Source: a virus. Taken from it: DNA of 64,000 nucleotides. The number at the start of each line of letters is the position of its first letter. The first letter of the stretch is position 1. Location: IMG/VR virus record IMGVR_UViG_3300029442_000001, positions 107,696 through 171,695 of that record; one strand, written 5' to 3'. The notes beneath the pieces were generated by a model. That model ran no database searches and was not told the DNA's origin. It worked only from the letters and a program-made list of their open reading frames with translations. Made by a program: the position numbers and the translations under genes. Below, one piece after another: positions 8,162 to 16,322 of this stretch.

Positions 8162-8638
8162 TTATCCAATATACTTTTCTAATTTATTGCCGTCTGCTTG
8201 TTTTTTATATCCTAATCGTTCATAAAATGATTTGGCTGTTGAAGTTAACACTATTTTCTTAACTCCTTTTATTTTAGCTTCTTTTTCTAACGCATTTATA
8301 ACTTGTGATCCAGCGCCCCTTTCAATGGATCCAACATTCATAATTTCCGCTTCAGTTGATTTTCGTGGGATCCACATTGATCCAGCTGCTACAATCTTAT
8401 TATTTAAAATAACAAATGCTGTCCTAATGTTAGCTCGCTGTGATAAAGGTGCATTGATTTGTATTTCTAATACTGTACTAATATGACATAATGCAGCATA
8501 TTCATGATTTTCTTCGCCGTTTTCTTCCAATTCAGCTATTCGTTCATCAACTTGTTTAATTGATTGACGTGCAATATTATCAGACAGATTAATGCCAGTT
8601 TGTACATTTTCTTTTAATATCATTTCTGTTATTTTCAT
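8162..8638 (-). CDS. GNAT-family N-acetyltransferase with capsid-targeting-type N-terminus
   Basis: A 158-residue protein. The C-terminal half has the acetyl-CoA binding pattern ERGAGSQVI (motif A, R/Q-x-x-G-x-G/A) followed by VLTSTAKSFYERLGY, the usual GNAT ending. The substrate is unknown. The N-terminus MKITE-MILKE-N contains two overlapping (L/I)xE sites, suggesting packaging in the head and cleavage. It lies 10 nt before the CCA-enzyme gene and overlaps the upstream gene by 4 bp. Confidence 0.8.
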   Translation of the reverse strand: MKITEMILKENVQTGINLSDNIARQSIKQVDERIAELEENGEENHEYAALCHISTVLEIQINAPLSQRANIRTAFVILNNKIVAAGSMWIPRKSTEAEIMNVGSIERGAGSQVINALEKEAKIKGVKKIVLTSTAKSFYERLGYKKQADGNKLEKYIG

Positions 8639-9018
8639 TGCTTTTCTTTTTTCACAAACGAATTTACAGGACTTCGTTTGTTTACTGTTGTCGATTCTTC
8701 ACTTTTGGTTGTACTAATTTGCTTAATTGCACTTTTACCTGGCATCATTTTCAAAGCTAGTTTAATTGTTTCTTCATCTTCTGGACATTGTGTTGAGATA
8801 AACATATTCTCACCAAATATTGAGTCTTCTACATTAGTTTTTGGTAAAACTCCTGCTTGCAGAGCCCTTGCACGAGCAATAGCCATTCCCATCCTATATT
8901 GAAAATATGGGTCTTGATTGGTTAACTCAGGCAGAATAAATGCAGCAGGCAAAGCTCTTGCTACATCAATTTGAATACTACCTTCTCCACTTTCGTTTAA
9001 TATTTCCTTAATAGTCAT
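8635..9018 (-). CDS. Conserved phage protein with capsid-targeting-type N-terminus
   Basis: A 127-residue protein starting MTIKEILNE-SGE, a good (L/I)xE cleavage site after residue 9. The middle contains a DPYFQYRMGMAIARAR stretch of a type I associate with conserved phage proteins of unknown function; the last 30 residues are Lys/Ser/Thr-rich and probably unstructured. Overlaps its neighbours by 4 bp on both sides, so it is translated as part of the operon from 9371. Confidence 0.65.
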   Translation of the reverse strand: MTIKEILNESGEGSIQIDVARALPAAFILPELTNQDPYFQYRMGMAIARARALQAGVLPKTNVEDSIFGENMFISTQCPEDEETIKLALKMMPGKSAIKQISTTKSEESTTVNKRSPVNSFVKKEKQ

Positions 9019-9371
9019 TTAAAGTTTCCTGGATTCTTAGATTTATTGAAAAAGTCAGCAGTAACTTTATCACTTACATTAACTGGCTTATTCTCTTTTT
9101 TGTGAACTACATATGTTGGGTGTGGCAAATTTAATTGATGTGCTAATATTTTACTTGGATTACCATAATATGATTGTTGTCCAATTCTAACGCTTATATC
9201 ATTTATCCTTTGTATTGGAATATAAACTGATAGATTTCCTTTTGTATAAACATGCTCGTTATTTTGAACTCCATCATACATATATCCGTTGTCAACAAGC
9301 ATATTATTCGAAATGACCTGATTGGCTGTCATCTTTCCAATTTTTTTGACACTAACTTCACAAATTTGCAT
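9015..9371 (-). CDS. Unknown protein leading a late operon; leaderless start
   Basis: A 118-residue protein starting MQICE-V, which fits the (L/I)xE signature. No family recognised. It is the first gene of the late operon 9371 to 5928 (this gene, the 127-residue protein, GNAT, CCA enzyme, Nudix). A late promoter GATAAATA lies 6 nt before the ATG, so the transcript should begin at or next to the start codon. Confidence 0.65.
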   Translation of the reverse strand: MQICEVSVKKIGKMTANQVISNNMLVDNGYMYDGVQNNEHVYTKGNLSVYIPIQRINDISVRIGQQSYYGNPSKILAHQLNLPHPTYVVHKKENKPVNVSDKVTADFFNKSKNPGNFK

Positions 9372-9377
9372 ATACTA

Positions 9378-9385
9378 TATTTATC
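9378..9385 (-). promoter_or_regulatory. T4-type late promoter, leaderless
   Basis: GATAAATA on the minus strand, then six bases, then the ATG at 9371. In T4 the late octamer occupies about -13 to -6, so initiation would fall at or within a base of the start codon. Confidence 0.65.
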
Positions 9386-10040
9386 TTATTTCTCGTTTTG
9401 CTTTTCGGGTTTCAGTTCGTTTTCTTATAGATTCGGCAGATTTTGGTTTGCCTTTAGATGCTTTTGATAAATTAGCTTTATGCTCATCAGATTTTGGTTT
9501 TGACATATTGGCTCTTGTTTCAGCAGATCGATTACTTTGCGCTTTTGACATATTGGCTCTTGTTTCAGCAGATCGATTACTTTGCGCTTTTGACATATTG
9601 GCTTTTGCTTCAGCAGATCTTGGTTTTGACATATTGGTTTTGACTTCATCTGTATATTTTCTGCCTTTTTGTGCTTTTGACATAGCAACCGAATGTAAAA
9701 TTCTAGCAGATTCATATTCTTCTGGAGTTGGAATATATCGACCCGTTTGATTTGGTCTTATAAAGCACATATTAAAAAATGCATGTGACATTTTATAATA
9801 ATCAGGACCAATATATAACATCTGAGTTAATAACTGATGACATATAAAATGTTCTCGTCCAGTTAATACAACTAGATTATCGGGGTCATTTGGGTTGCCA
9901 GGTACCCATCCTGCTTTATAAAAACACCTTGGTATTATATGGTGCTTTTCGGTATAAGTATCTGATGGAAGTGGAAACACTCTCGCCATCTCAATTATTT
10001 CATAATATCTTTTTGTTTGCGTGTTATTGATAAATATCAT
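9381..10040 (-). CDS. HNH homing endonuclease 1 with NUMOD3-type repeats
   Basis: A 219-residue stand-alone endonuclease. The HNH region is EKHHIIPRCF, then NLVVLTGREHFICHQLL; the C-terminal half consists of short repeats of the form SAETRANMSKAQSNR (15 residues), a NUMOD3-like DNA-binding module. It shares its N-terminal layout (KRYYEIIEMA...) and its 5' leader hairpin with the HNH gene at 43686-44552, and the leader with the one at 59913. It stands between the late operon and the divergent sugar genes, with no target gene interrupted. Expected function: cutting DNA of a competing phage and spreading its own locus. Confidence 0.85.
   Translation of the reverse strand: MIFINNTQTKRYYEIIEMARVFPLPSDTYTEKHHIIPRCFYKAGWVPGNPNDPDNLVVLTGREHFICHQLLTQMLYIGPDYYKMSHAFFNMCFIRPNQTGRYIPTPEEYESARILHSVAMSKAQKGRKYTDEVKTNMSKPRSAEAKANMSKAQSNRSAETRANMSKAQSNRSAETRANMSKPKSDEHKANLSKASKGKPKSAESIRKRTETRKAKREIR
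9501..9600 (-). repeat. 45-bp tandem repeats coding for NUMOD3 units
   Basis: Copies begin at 9501 and 9546, with a diverging third at 9591, a period of exactly 45 bp (15 codons). The first two are near identical, pointing to recent slippage or unequal recombination within the endonuclease gene. Confidence 0.8.
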
Positions 10041-10066
10041 TGCTGTTACTCCTTTTCAGTAATAGA

Positions 10067-10109
10067 GTAGTTGGGTGATTTCAACACCGCGAACTACATT
10101 ATTATTTAG
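10067..10109 (-). promoter_or_regulatory. Late promoter and 5'-terminal hairpin leader of HNH 1
   Basis: Minus strand: CTAAATA (10109-10103), five bases, then a stem GTAGTT (10097-10092) paired with AACTAC (10072-10067), with an inner stem GGTG/CACC around a TTGAAAT loop, followed by a conserved single strand and an AAGGAG Shine-Dalgarno. The same arrangement precedes the other two HNH genes, with compensating changes in the inner stem. Confidence 0.7.
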
Positions 10110-10116
10110 CAAAAAT

Positions 10117-10145
10117 TTGACTTTAATACTGTAATTTGTTATAAT
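10117..10145 (+). promoter_or_regulatory. Sigma70-like promoter, leaderless, for the glycosyltransferase
   Basis: TTGACT (10117-10122), 17-nt spacer, TATAAT (10140-10145), six bases, ATG at 10152. The predicted +1 is the A of the start codon, and no Shine-Dalgarno is present. Confidence 0.75.
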
Positions 10146-10151
10146 AAATAT

Positions 10152-10952
10152 ATGAACGTCATCAACATTTCAGTTTTACTTCCAACCCGCGGGCGCAAAG
10201 AACCGTTGTTAAAATGTTTAGATAGCTTACTTGAAAATGCTAAAGATAATACCAATATTGAGGTATTATTAGGCGTAGACACTGATGATACTGAAGTAAT
10301 AGAATACGTTGAAACTGTGATAATACCAAAATATTATCAAGTAACAATGTATTTGTTCAAGCAACTAGGCTATGAAAAATTAAATATGTATTATAATACT
10401 CTAGCTAATTTAGCTTACGGTAAGTGGCTATTTGTATTCAATGACGATGTTATATTAGAAACACAAGACTGGGACAATGTTATTTACAAGTATGAATCTC
10501 ATCCAATGCCACTGCTTCGTGTCAACGTTAGAAATATGGACCATCCATTTGCACTATTTCCAATTATTAAAAAAGAAATGATTGAAGTTATGGGACAACT
10601 TAGCCCATATAGCCACATTGATCGATTTTTATATAACTGTGCAACAAATATTTGTAATGGAATTGTAATCGATATCCCTGTAGATGTAATCCACGATAGA
10701 TTTGATATAACTGGTGCAAATAACGACGAAACATTTAAAAATAGTATTTCAACATATGCTAAGACTGAAGGTAATCCGCTTGATCCAGCAAATGATGACT
10801 ATCCAACTCAACACCAATATATGCTAATGTTAGTCAATCGTCTACGCCAGCATATAAACAACAAATATAACTATGCTATCCCGCTTATTGATTTGAGTAA
10901 GCCAGTACAAGTGATTAAAAAAACTACTGCAAGTCACGGTTGTGCAAAATAA
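10152..10952 (+). CDS. Family 2-type glycosyltransferase
   Basis: A 266-residue protein with a GT-A fold start (ISVLLPTRGR, then repeated acidic VDTDDTE) and an NDD motif at 97-99 in the position of the metal-binding DxD. It would move a sugar from a nucleotide donor to an unknown acceptor, perhaps phage DNA, a virion protein or host surface sugar. It is followed by a UDP-sugar dehydrogenase and an epimerase-like gene, so the three probably make and transfer one sugar. Start codon fixed by the leaderless promoter at 10117-10145. Confidence 0.8.
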   Translation: MNVINISVLLPTRGRKEPLLKCLDSLLENAKDNTNIEVLLGVDTDDTEVIEYVETVIIPKYYQVTMYLFKQLGYEKLNMYYNTLANLAYGKWLFVFNDDVILETQDWDNVIYKYESHPMPLLRVNVRNMDHPFALFPIIKKEMIEVMGQLSPYSHIDRFLYNCATNICNGIVIDIPVDVIHDRFDITGANNDETFKNSISTYAKTEGNPLDPANDDYPTQHQYMLMLVNRLRQHINNKYNYAIPLIDLSKPVQVIKKTTASHGCAK

Positions 10953-10958
10953 TTGTGC

Positions 10959-10964
10959 TATAAT
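10959..10964 (+). promoter_or_regulatory. Extended -10 promoter for the sugar-nucleotide genes
   Basis: TATAAT preceded by TGC and followed by AGTAGT, the same core seen at 3453 and 8114. No -35 match at 16-18 nt. The leader is about 15 nt and carries AAGGAAG before the ATG at 10986. Confidence 0.5.
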
Positions 10965-10985
10965 AGTAGTATAAGGAAGTAATAA

Positions 10986-11753
10986 ATGAATATAGGCATT
11001 ATAGGTAAGGGCGTTGTTGGGCAAGCTGTTTATACAGGCTTAGAGATGTTAGGGCACACGATGTCATATTATGATATCAAAGAAAAGAATACTTCGTTAC
11101 TTGATGTAATAAATACCGATATTGTGTTTATATGTGTTCCCACATTGAATACGATATTCAATGAATGTAACATAAGTATAGTTGATAAATGTTGTTACGA
11201 TTTAGCAGTAAAAAATTATCGTGGGATCGTCGCAATTAAGAGTACTGTTATTCCAGGCACAACTGAAGCATTAGGCAAAAAGTATTCTAATTTACATATT
11301 TGCTTTGTTCCAGAATTTCTTCATGCAGCAAACGCATTAGGTGATTTCTGTAACATGGATGTATTAGTAATTGGATCAAATGATTTAACACATTTTACAA
11401 CTATAAGTCAGTTACATGGACAATATCCTCAGTTAGTTAGATTTGTAAATCCAACTGAAGCTGAATTAATAAAGTATTTTAACAATGTTCACAATGCAAT
11501 GAATTGTACATTTGCTAATATTTTTCATGAAGTATGCAAAAAATTTGGTGTTAACTATGATAATATATTACATGCAATTGCTGAACGTCCGAATATTAGT
11601 CCATTGTATCTAAAATCAGATTCTGAATATGGAGCATTTGGTGGTGAATGTTTACCAAAAGATACTATTGCTTTTAACACTCTACTAAGTAAGTTGAAAC
11701 TAAATTACAGTTTAATTGATTCAATCTTAATGGATAACGAGAAATTTAAATGA
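10986..11753 (+). CDS. UDP-glucose/GDP-mannose dehydrogenase family protein, short form
   Basis: A 255-residue protein with the NAD-binding GKGVVG loop (7-12), the KSTVxPGT motif near residue 90 and the active-site GGECLPKD with Cys222. Full-length enzymes are about 390-450 residues; this one ends soon after the catalytic Cys and lacks the C-terminal UDP-binding domain. It may be a natural compact form or rely on a partner. Family role: two-step oxidation of a UDP-sugar to a uronic acid using NAD. The 82-residue gene downstream overlaps by 4 bp. Confidence 0.85.
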   Translation: MNIGIIGKGVVGQAVYTGLEMLGHTMSYYDIKEKNTSLLDVINTDIVFICVPTLNTIFNECNISIVDKCCYDLAVKNYRGIVAIKSTVIPGTTEALGKKYSNLHICFVPEFLHAANALGDFCNMDVLVIGSNDLTHFTTISQLHGQYPQLVRFVNPTEAELIKYFNNVHNAMNCTFANIFHEVCKKFGVNYDNILHAIAERPNISPLYLKSDSEYGAFGGECLPKDTIAFNTLLSKLKLNYSLIDSILMDNEKFK

Positions 11754-11998
11754 GACAAAAGTTAATTAATACACTAAAACTATTAGAAAAGAAGGTTCCT
11801 CCTCCTAGAAAATGTCATCATTCATTGACGTATAATACATATGGTCCTGACAGAGATGAACTAGGATTACATGTTAATATAGATGGGTGTTTTGTTACAT
11901 TATTTTTGCAAGATGATGATTTTGATAAAACTCCTGAAACGTTAGTAGATGATATCATATTAGAGTTAGACAAATATTTTAAGAGATTATCAGAATGA
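11750..11998 (+). CDS. Small unknown protein in the sugar operon
   Basis: An 82-residue protein that overlaps both neighbours by 4 bp (ATGA), so it is translationally coupled. It contains a PPPRKCHHS stretch and an acidic LFLQDDDF segment; no family recognised. Its place between dehydrogenase and epimerase suggests it belongs to the same pathway. Confidence 0.6.
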   Translation: MRQKLINTLKLLEKKVPPPRKCHHSLTYNTYGPDRDELGLHVNIDGCFVTLFLQDDDFDKTPETLVDDIILELDKYFKRLSE

Positions 11999-12888
11999 GA
12001 CAGAAAATATTAGTAACTGGTGCTAGTGGATTGCTTGGAACAGAATTATGTCTCCAGTTATCCACTCTAGGCGTTGAAGTTTGGGCGGTTGATAACCACA
12101 GTAGAAGTTCTAGTATTCCAGTATGCGATAAATTTATCAAATGTGATGTAAGTGATCCAAATCAATACTATCATTTTGATTTTGATTTCGACTATATTTT
12201 TCATTATGCTGCTGTTAATGGAACTACTAACTTCTATTCAAATCCAAACAAAGTATTATATAATAATACAATGGGCGATCTACTAATGTTTGAGTTTGCC
12301 AAGAAATGCAAAAATCTTAAAAAACTTATTTATGCTAGTAGTAGTGAAATAGTATCTGATGATATAACTCCAACTGCTGAAGTATCAAATTCATCTATAG
12401 ATGATATTCATAACCCACGTTGGTCTTATAGATTGTCTAAGATGAGTGCAGAAAATTATCTAAGTAATAGTGATCTTCCATATTTAATTATTAGATATTT
12501 TAATGTATATGGTAACGAAACTTTCCCGGGACACTTTGTATTTGATCAAATTACTAAAATTAAAAAAGGTATTTTTGAATTAATTGGTGCTTATGAAACA
12601 CGTTCTTTTTGTCATGTTAGTGATGCCATAAAAGTTACAATTTGTGCAATACCTAGTTTTCCAACTAATGAAATTGTTAATATTGGTTCTGATGAAGAGA
12701 TACTAATTATTGATGCAGCAAATGCATTGGCTAGTATGTTAGGCCACAACTGTCCAAATTGGAGACTATTAGATGGTATGGAAGGCAGTACTAAAACACG
12801 TAGGCCTGATTTATATAAACTATTAAGAGCTGTCCCAAGTTATAAGCCAATGAAGTTCATTGATGGAATAAAGCTTTTATCTTGTTGA
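11995..12888 (+). CDS. NAD-dependent epimerase/dehydratase (extended SDR)
   Basis: A 297-residue extended short-chain dehydrogenase: GASGLLG nucleotide-binding loop (9-15), YASSSE around residue 115, and the YxxxK active site at Y145-K149. Members epimerise, dehydrate or decarboxylate nucleotide sugars. Following a UDP-sugar dehydrogenase, a UDP-uronate epimerase or decarboxylase is the likeliest role, but this is not proved by sequence. Its 3' end overlaps the convergent gene by 12 bp. Confidence 0.85.
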   Translation: MRQKILVTGASGLLGTELCLQLSTLGVEVWAVDNHSRSSSIPVCDKFIKCDVSDPNQYYHFDFDFDYIFHYAAVNGTTNFYSNPNKVLYNNTMGDLLMFEFAKKCKNLKKLIYASSSEIVSDDITPTAEVSNSSIDDIHNPRWSYRLSKMSAENYLSNSDLPYLIIRYFNVYGNETFPGHFVFDQITKIKKGIFELIGAYETRSFCHVSDAIKVTICAIPSFPTNEIVNIGSDEEILIIDAANALASMLGHNCPNWRLLDGMEGSTKTRRPDLYKLLRAVPSYKPMKFIDGIKLLSC

Positions 12889-13710
12889 CTGCCAACTCGG
12901 CTTAAATTCTTTTACTGAATCAGGTTCAACATCATTATAATGTGTTGTATTAAAAACTGTATCTGCTCTAGGACTTGTCATTGCGTCAGCTGAGGGTCTA
13001 GTAAGTCTACCTTTTTCAGGTTTCTTTTTAAACATGTCTAACAAGCTTTCATTGATATCATATTGCTGGTAAAGATTTTCTAACTCTTTAGCATATAGTC
13101 TGTCAGAACTAAATTTCTTCATCTTTTCTGGAATCTTCTTAAATAATTTAACCCACATATCAACAAATTTTACTGGAAGAGTTCGTTCACTCCAGTTAAT
13201 TCCAATACCATCTGAATCAATACCGGGTCCATAAATTCTAAACCAAAATGTTTTATTGTCAGGTTCAGACTCTGTCCATGCCTTAACTGTATATTGTCCA
13301 TCTGAAGATTTAATGTCTGGTAAGTCTGATACTCCACCACCCATTGGCTTACTTCCTTGTGCTGTTGGTTCTGGCGCGTCAAAACTATCTTCTTGAACAG
13401 TTGTTTCGCTTACTTTATTATAGTCAGTTACTTCTAACCAACCATCATAATGTAATGCTGCTCTAAGCTTATCTTCAAATGCTCTTATTGGTAACTTTTT
13501 TGTATTAGATGCAGCAATATTCCACATTGTGGATCCATCGCTATAACCACTATCAAAAATTGAAGATTTTCCTAATAACTGTCTAACTGCCTTAGTTATT
13601 GAGTCACGACCACCTTGAGGAATTTTAACTTTAAACGTTTCAGGAGCTTTAGTAACTCCAGCTTCTTGCATACGGGTCATTGTTTCTAACAGTGTTCGAA
13701 TATTACTCAT
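12877..13710 (-). CDS. Unknown phage protein with capsid-targeting-type N-terminus
   Basis: A 277-residue protein. The start at 13710 (MSNIRTLLE-T) is chosen over the longer frame because its ATG overlaps the preceding stop as ATGA. Two (L/I/M)xE sites (LLE-T and MQE-A) lie in the first 16 residues. A region around residue 20-90 repeats the theme of the neighbour at 13707-14159 (a domain with GW...TDY). No enzyme motif seen. Probably an internal head protein of the late operon from 14978. Confidence 0.6.
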   Translation of the reverse strand: MSNIRTLLETMTRMQEAGVTKAPETFKVKIPQGGRDSITKAVRQLLGKSSIFDSGYSDGSTMWNIAASNTKKLPIRAFEDKLRAALHYDGWLEVTDYNKVSETTVQEDSFDAPEPTAQGSKPMGGGVSDLPDIKSSDGQYTVKAWTESEPDNKTFWFRIYGPGIDSDGIGINWSERTLPVKFVDMWVKLFKKIPEKMKKFSSDRLYAKELENLYQQYDINESLLDMFKKKPEKGRLTRPSADAMTSPRADTVFNTTHYNDVEPDSVKEFKPSWQSTR

Positions 13711-14159
13711 TTCTTTTTTCCTTTTGATTCCATACATCCACCACCAACTGCTTTTGATGTTTGTTTCTTTGGTTTTCCACCTAGTACTGGTGATTGATTA
13801 GGTATCTTTTCTTCTGCATCTAAATATTCTTTAAAAGAATAACTATCAATGGGTTTGTTTAATAATGCTTCTTCATCTGTTTGCTTTTTCTTATTTTTTG
13901 TCATAGCAAAGAAGCTCTTAGTACTTGACCCTGACTTTTTAATATCGCCTTTAGTGTATGTCCAACCATAATCATTAAGTGTCACTTTAGAATTCCCATA
14001 AGTATATATAGATTCGTCTTCTATACGGCCAGCATAGTGCCAATTTAAATTTTCAAGATATGATCCAATGGTGTCTGGACTCATTCCATATTCGTCATCG
14101 CCAGACCATTCTTTAATCATTTTGTCCATTGATTCTAATATTTTTTTAATGTTAGCCAT
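13707..14159 (-). CDS. Unknown protein with capsid-targeting-type N-terminus
   Basis: A 150-residue protein starting MANIKKILE-S (IxE site). Aromatic-rich middle (WHYAGRIEDESIYTYG) with the look of a small beta domain, then a Lys-rich tail ending in KGKKK. No family recognised. Third gene of the late operon from 14978. Confidence 0.6.
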   Translation of the reverse strand: MANIKKILESMDKMIKEWSGDDEYGMSPDTIGSYLENLNWHYAGRIEDESIYTYGNSKVTLNDYGWTYTKGDIKKSGSSTKSFFAMTKNKKKQTDEEALLNKPIDSYSFKEYLDAEEKIPNQSPVLGGKPKKQTSKAVGGGCMESKGKKK

Positions 14160-14160
14160 A

Positions 14161-14325
14161 TTATTTTCCTGTAATCTGCTTCACTAAATTTGAAAACATA
14201 CTTCCAATGGCAGAAAATATCTGTTTAAAATTTGCTTTGTTGCTTTGAAAGAAAATAACAATTTGCTTTGATACAGCCACAATTGCATTTTTAATACCTA
14301 CTAAAATCTTTTTAACTATTGTCAT
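14161..14325 (-). CDS. Short cationic amphipathic protein
   Basis: A 54-residue reading frame filling an otherwise empty gap: it starts with an ATGA overlap of the upstream stop at 14322 and its TAA lies 1 nt before the next ATG. It has alternating hydrophobic and Lys residues (MTIVKKILVG start, ITGK end), so one or two amphipathic helices that could bind membranes or DNA. Tight coupling on both sides is the main evidence that it is real. Confidence 0.6.
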   Translation of the reverse strand: MTIVKKILVGIKNAIVAVSKQIVIFFQSNKANFKQIFSAIGSMFSNLVKQITGK

Positions 14326-14978
14326 TGTATATTCCTTGCAAAATCAGCAAATTGTTTTGTGATTTTCGCTACTTCATCTTCTTTGGGTGCTTCTTTAACT
14401 ACTTTCTTTCGAGTAAGTTGTCTAGTAACTGTGCCTGGTCCGCCGTTTAAAAATCCATTGCCTCCACCCATACTGCCAGCAATTCCACCGCTTGATGTTC
14501 CACCACTCCCTGCGTCTTCACTTAAAAATTTAGCATCTAAGAGTGATAATAAACCACTTATAGTATTAGATACTACAGTCTTAGATAACATTCTAACTGG
14601 ATCAACAACATCCATATAATACTTATTAATAATAATTTGCTCTTGCTCTGCTCCGTTTGCACCAGCTTTAGGTGAATAAAAGTGTCTAAAATTCTTACTA
14701 TTAGTACATAACTTTTCGATTTGCTTTACACCTTTATAGATATATTTACGTGAATCCGTTGTATACATACCTTCTAACCAAAGTTCGCTTTTAGCAATGT
14801 AAAATCTAATATCACCATGTTCTATACTAATTCCAAATTTTTGACTTATATCTTCATGAAATATTACATCGTTTGATCTAGAATCACTTAGTGAAGGAAG
14901 TTTAACTGCGCCAGATTTGGTAATCCAACCAAACATTGTATAGTTTAAATTTCTAGAAAATACTTCTTTAATTAGCAT
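14322..14978 (-). CDS. Unknown late protein with capsid-targeting-type N-terminus; leaderless start
   Basis: A 218-residue protein starting MLIKE-V. The open frame extends 30 codons further up, but a late promoter GATAAATA sits 5 nt before this ATG, and the upstream part overlaps the broken ART gene. The middle has a Trp/Tyr-rich domain; residues about 145-185 are Gly/Ser-rich (GGTSSGG, SMGGGNG), like a flexible linker; the tail is charged. First gene of a four-gene operon ending at 12877. Confidence 0.65.
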   Translation of the reverse strand: MLIKEVFSRNLNYTMFGWITKSGAVKLPSLSDSRSNDVIFHEDISQKFGISIEHGDIRFYIAKSELWLEGMYTTDSRKYIYKGVKQIEKLCTNSKNFRHFYSPKAGANGAEQEQIIINKYYMDVVDPVRMLSKTVVSNTISGLLSLLDAKFLSEDAGSGGTSSGGIAGSMGGGNGFLNGGPGTVTRQLTRKKVVKEAPKEDEVAKITKQFADFARNIQ

Positions 14979-14982
14979 AATA

Positions 14983-15477
14983 TTATTTATCCAATTCTCC
15001 ATATCCTTGTGCTTGCCCTTCATCACTGGTTGTAAAAATACTATTACTTCTTCTAGCTTCAATTCCAAGTAGTTTCAAATTCTTATCATAAGCAATTGTA
15101 TTATCAATATCACTATCGACGGTCCGTCTTTTTTCAATACTAGCTGATTCAAAAATTACTCCAGATGGTCTTGTGCCACGAAATAATACTTTTTTTATTG
15201 TATCAAAAATATTAAGATAGTTACTAGCTTCTTTTTGTATTTTCTTTATTACATCTACTTCTTTCTTTATAACTTGTTTAACCTGAGATAATTCTTTCAA
15301 ATAATGTCCTTTTGCAGTCTGATGAATGTTTTTAACGGCATCGTTTGTTGTTTGTTTAATGTTATAATCAGAATCTTTAATCCAATAATTCAGTTTTTCC
15401 AGATGTGATTCGTCTTCCCACTTGTTTATTAAAACAGTACGATGGCTCTTTGCTTCCATTAAGTCAATTATTTTCAT
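14983..15477 (-). pseudogene. ART paralogue 0, truncated after the STS-type motif
   Basis: A 164-residue product starting MKIIDLME-A. It keeps the Arg motif (VLFRGTR) and SIFTTS followed by QAQGYG, then stops; the third motif with the catalytic Glu is absent, so it cannot be an active transferase. The break coincides with the late promoter of the next operon, as if a deletion joined the ART gene to a downstream unit. Its helix-rich N-terminal region and its ATGA overlap with paralogue 1 are intact, so a product may still be made. Confidence 0.75.
14984..14991 (-). promoter_or_regulatory. T4-type late promoter, leaderless, inside a broken ART gene
   Basis: GATAAATA, five bases, ATG at 14978. 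The octamer lies in the last codons of the truncated ART frame (14983-15477), whose stop TAA is part of it. Confidence 0.65.
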
Positions 15478-16322
15478 TTAGTGTATCCTAATTTTCTTCT
15501 AATTGTTTGAAATTCAAAAAAGTACTTTTCTAATATAGCAAAATATGCTCCATGTATTAGTACTTCATTTTCTGATTTTAAGGCGGCTGGAAAATTCTTA
15601 TTAGTAACTCTAAATTTTTTCTGAAAGCTATCTAAATCTGGTTCTCTATTTAATAATTCTCTAGTATATTTAAGTACTGGAGATTCGGGGAATTTCAATG
15701 ATATCCATTTTAAATTATCTACTATAGTACTTTTTTCTGTAAAACCTAATATTTCATATAGTTTAAATTTATAGTCAATCAAAGTAGATTTTAATTTCCA
15801 AACAAGATTATTATATTCTTTATCAGCCCTTTCAATCTCGCTGTCAATTACATTTGTTATTTCTTTTGGATAATCTTTTACATAACTACCCATATGATCT
15901 AAAATCAAATCATTGTGTATTCTGCTCCAACTAAATACTGCTGTATTTTTTGGAATGATGACATATGATATTTGTCCGTAGTCTGAAGAAGAATCCAAAC
16001 TAGATGTGGTAAAAATACTATTACTTCTAAGAGCTTTAATACCAAGTAACGTCATCAAATTATCATATCTTAGAGTATCCGATTTGCTACTATCCATTGG
16101 ACGTCTATTTTCAATACTTTCACCTTCAAAAATTACTCCAGTTTTTTTAGTTCCTCTATATAATACTCTATGTGTTGCATCAAATACTTTAAGATATTTA
16201 CTGCATTCTTTCTGTATTTTAATAGTAATGTCAGTATTTATTTGTGCGCCGTCTTCCCACTTGTTTATTAAAATTACACGGGTTGAATGTTTCTTTGCTT
16301 CCATTAAGTCAGTTATTTTCAT
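15474..16322 (-). CDS. ADP-ribosyltransferase paralogue 1 (R-S-E type, packaged)
   Basis: A 282-residue protein. N-terminus MKITDLME-A with an LxE site. Motif R: VLYRGT (R56); motif S: SIFTTSS (102-108) followed by DYG; motif E: SENEVLIHG with E253 and Glu two before it (ExE). This is the arrangement of T4 ModA/Alt (LWRG, SAS, QEVMIP) and of ADP-ribosyltransferase exoenzymes, which move ADP-ribose from NAD to protein or other targets. An FSWS block (after VIIPKNTAV) is shared by most paralogues. ATGA overlaps link it to paralogues 2 and 0. Confidence 0.82.
   Translation of the reverse strand: MKITDLMEAKKHSTRVILINKWEDGAQINTDITIKIQKECSKYLKVFDATHRVLYRGTKKTGVIFEGESIENRRPMDSSKSDTLRYDNLMTLLGIKALRSNSIFTTSSLDSSSDYGQISYVIIPKNTAVFSWSRIHNDLILDHMGSYVKDYPKEITNVIDSEIERADKEYNNLVWKLKSTLIDYKFKLYEILGFTEKSTIVDNLKWISLKFPESPVLKYTRELLNREPDLDSFQKKFRVTNKNFPAALKSENEVLIHGAYFAILEKYFFEFQTIRRKLGYTK

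Noticed and set aside
7329-8225. Long open frames antisense to the CCA-enzyme gene
   Set aside because: They mirror the coding frame of a well-supported enzyme and have no start signals.
9501-9600. Regular 45-bp repeats resembling a CRISPR array
   Set aside because: They are in-frame coding repeats of NUMOD3 units with no unique spacers.
10040-10110. IscB-type omega RNA ahead of the HNH gene
   Set aside because: The leader is only about 60 nt and the HNH proteins lack RuvC and PLMP regions; a short regulatory hairpin is the better reading.
14979-15068. Longer start for the 218-residue protein
   Set aside because: The extension overlaps the broken ART gene and lies upstream of the late promoter; the lower ATG gives the shared MLIKE start.
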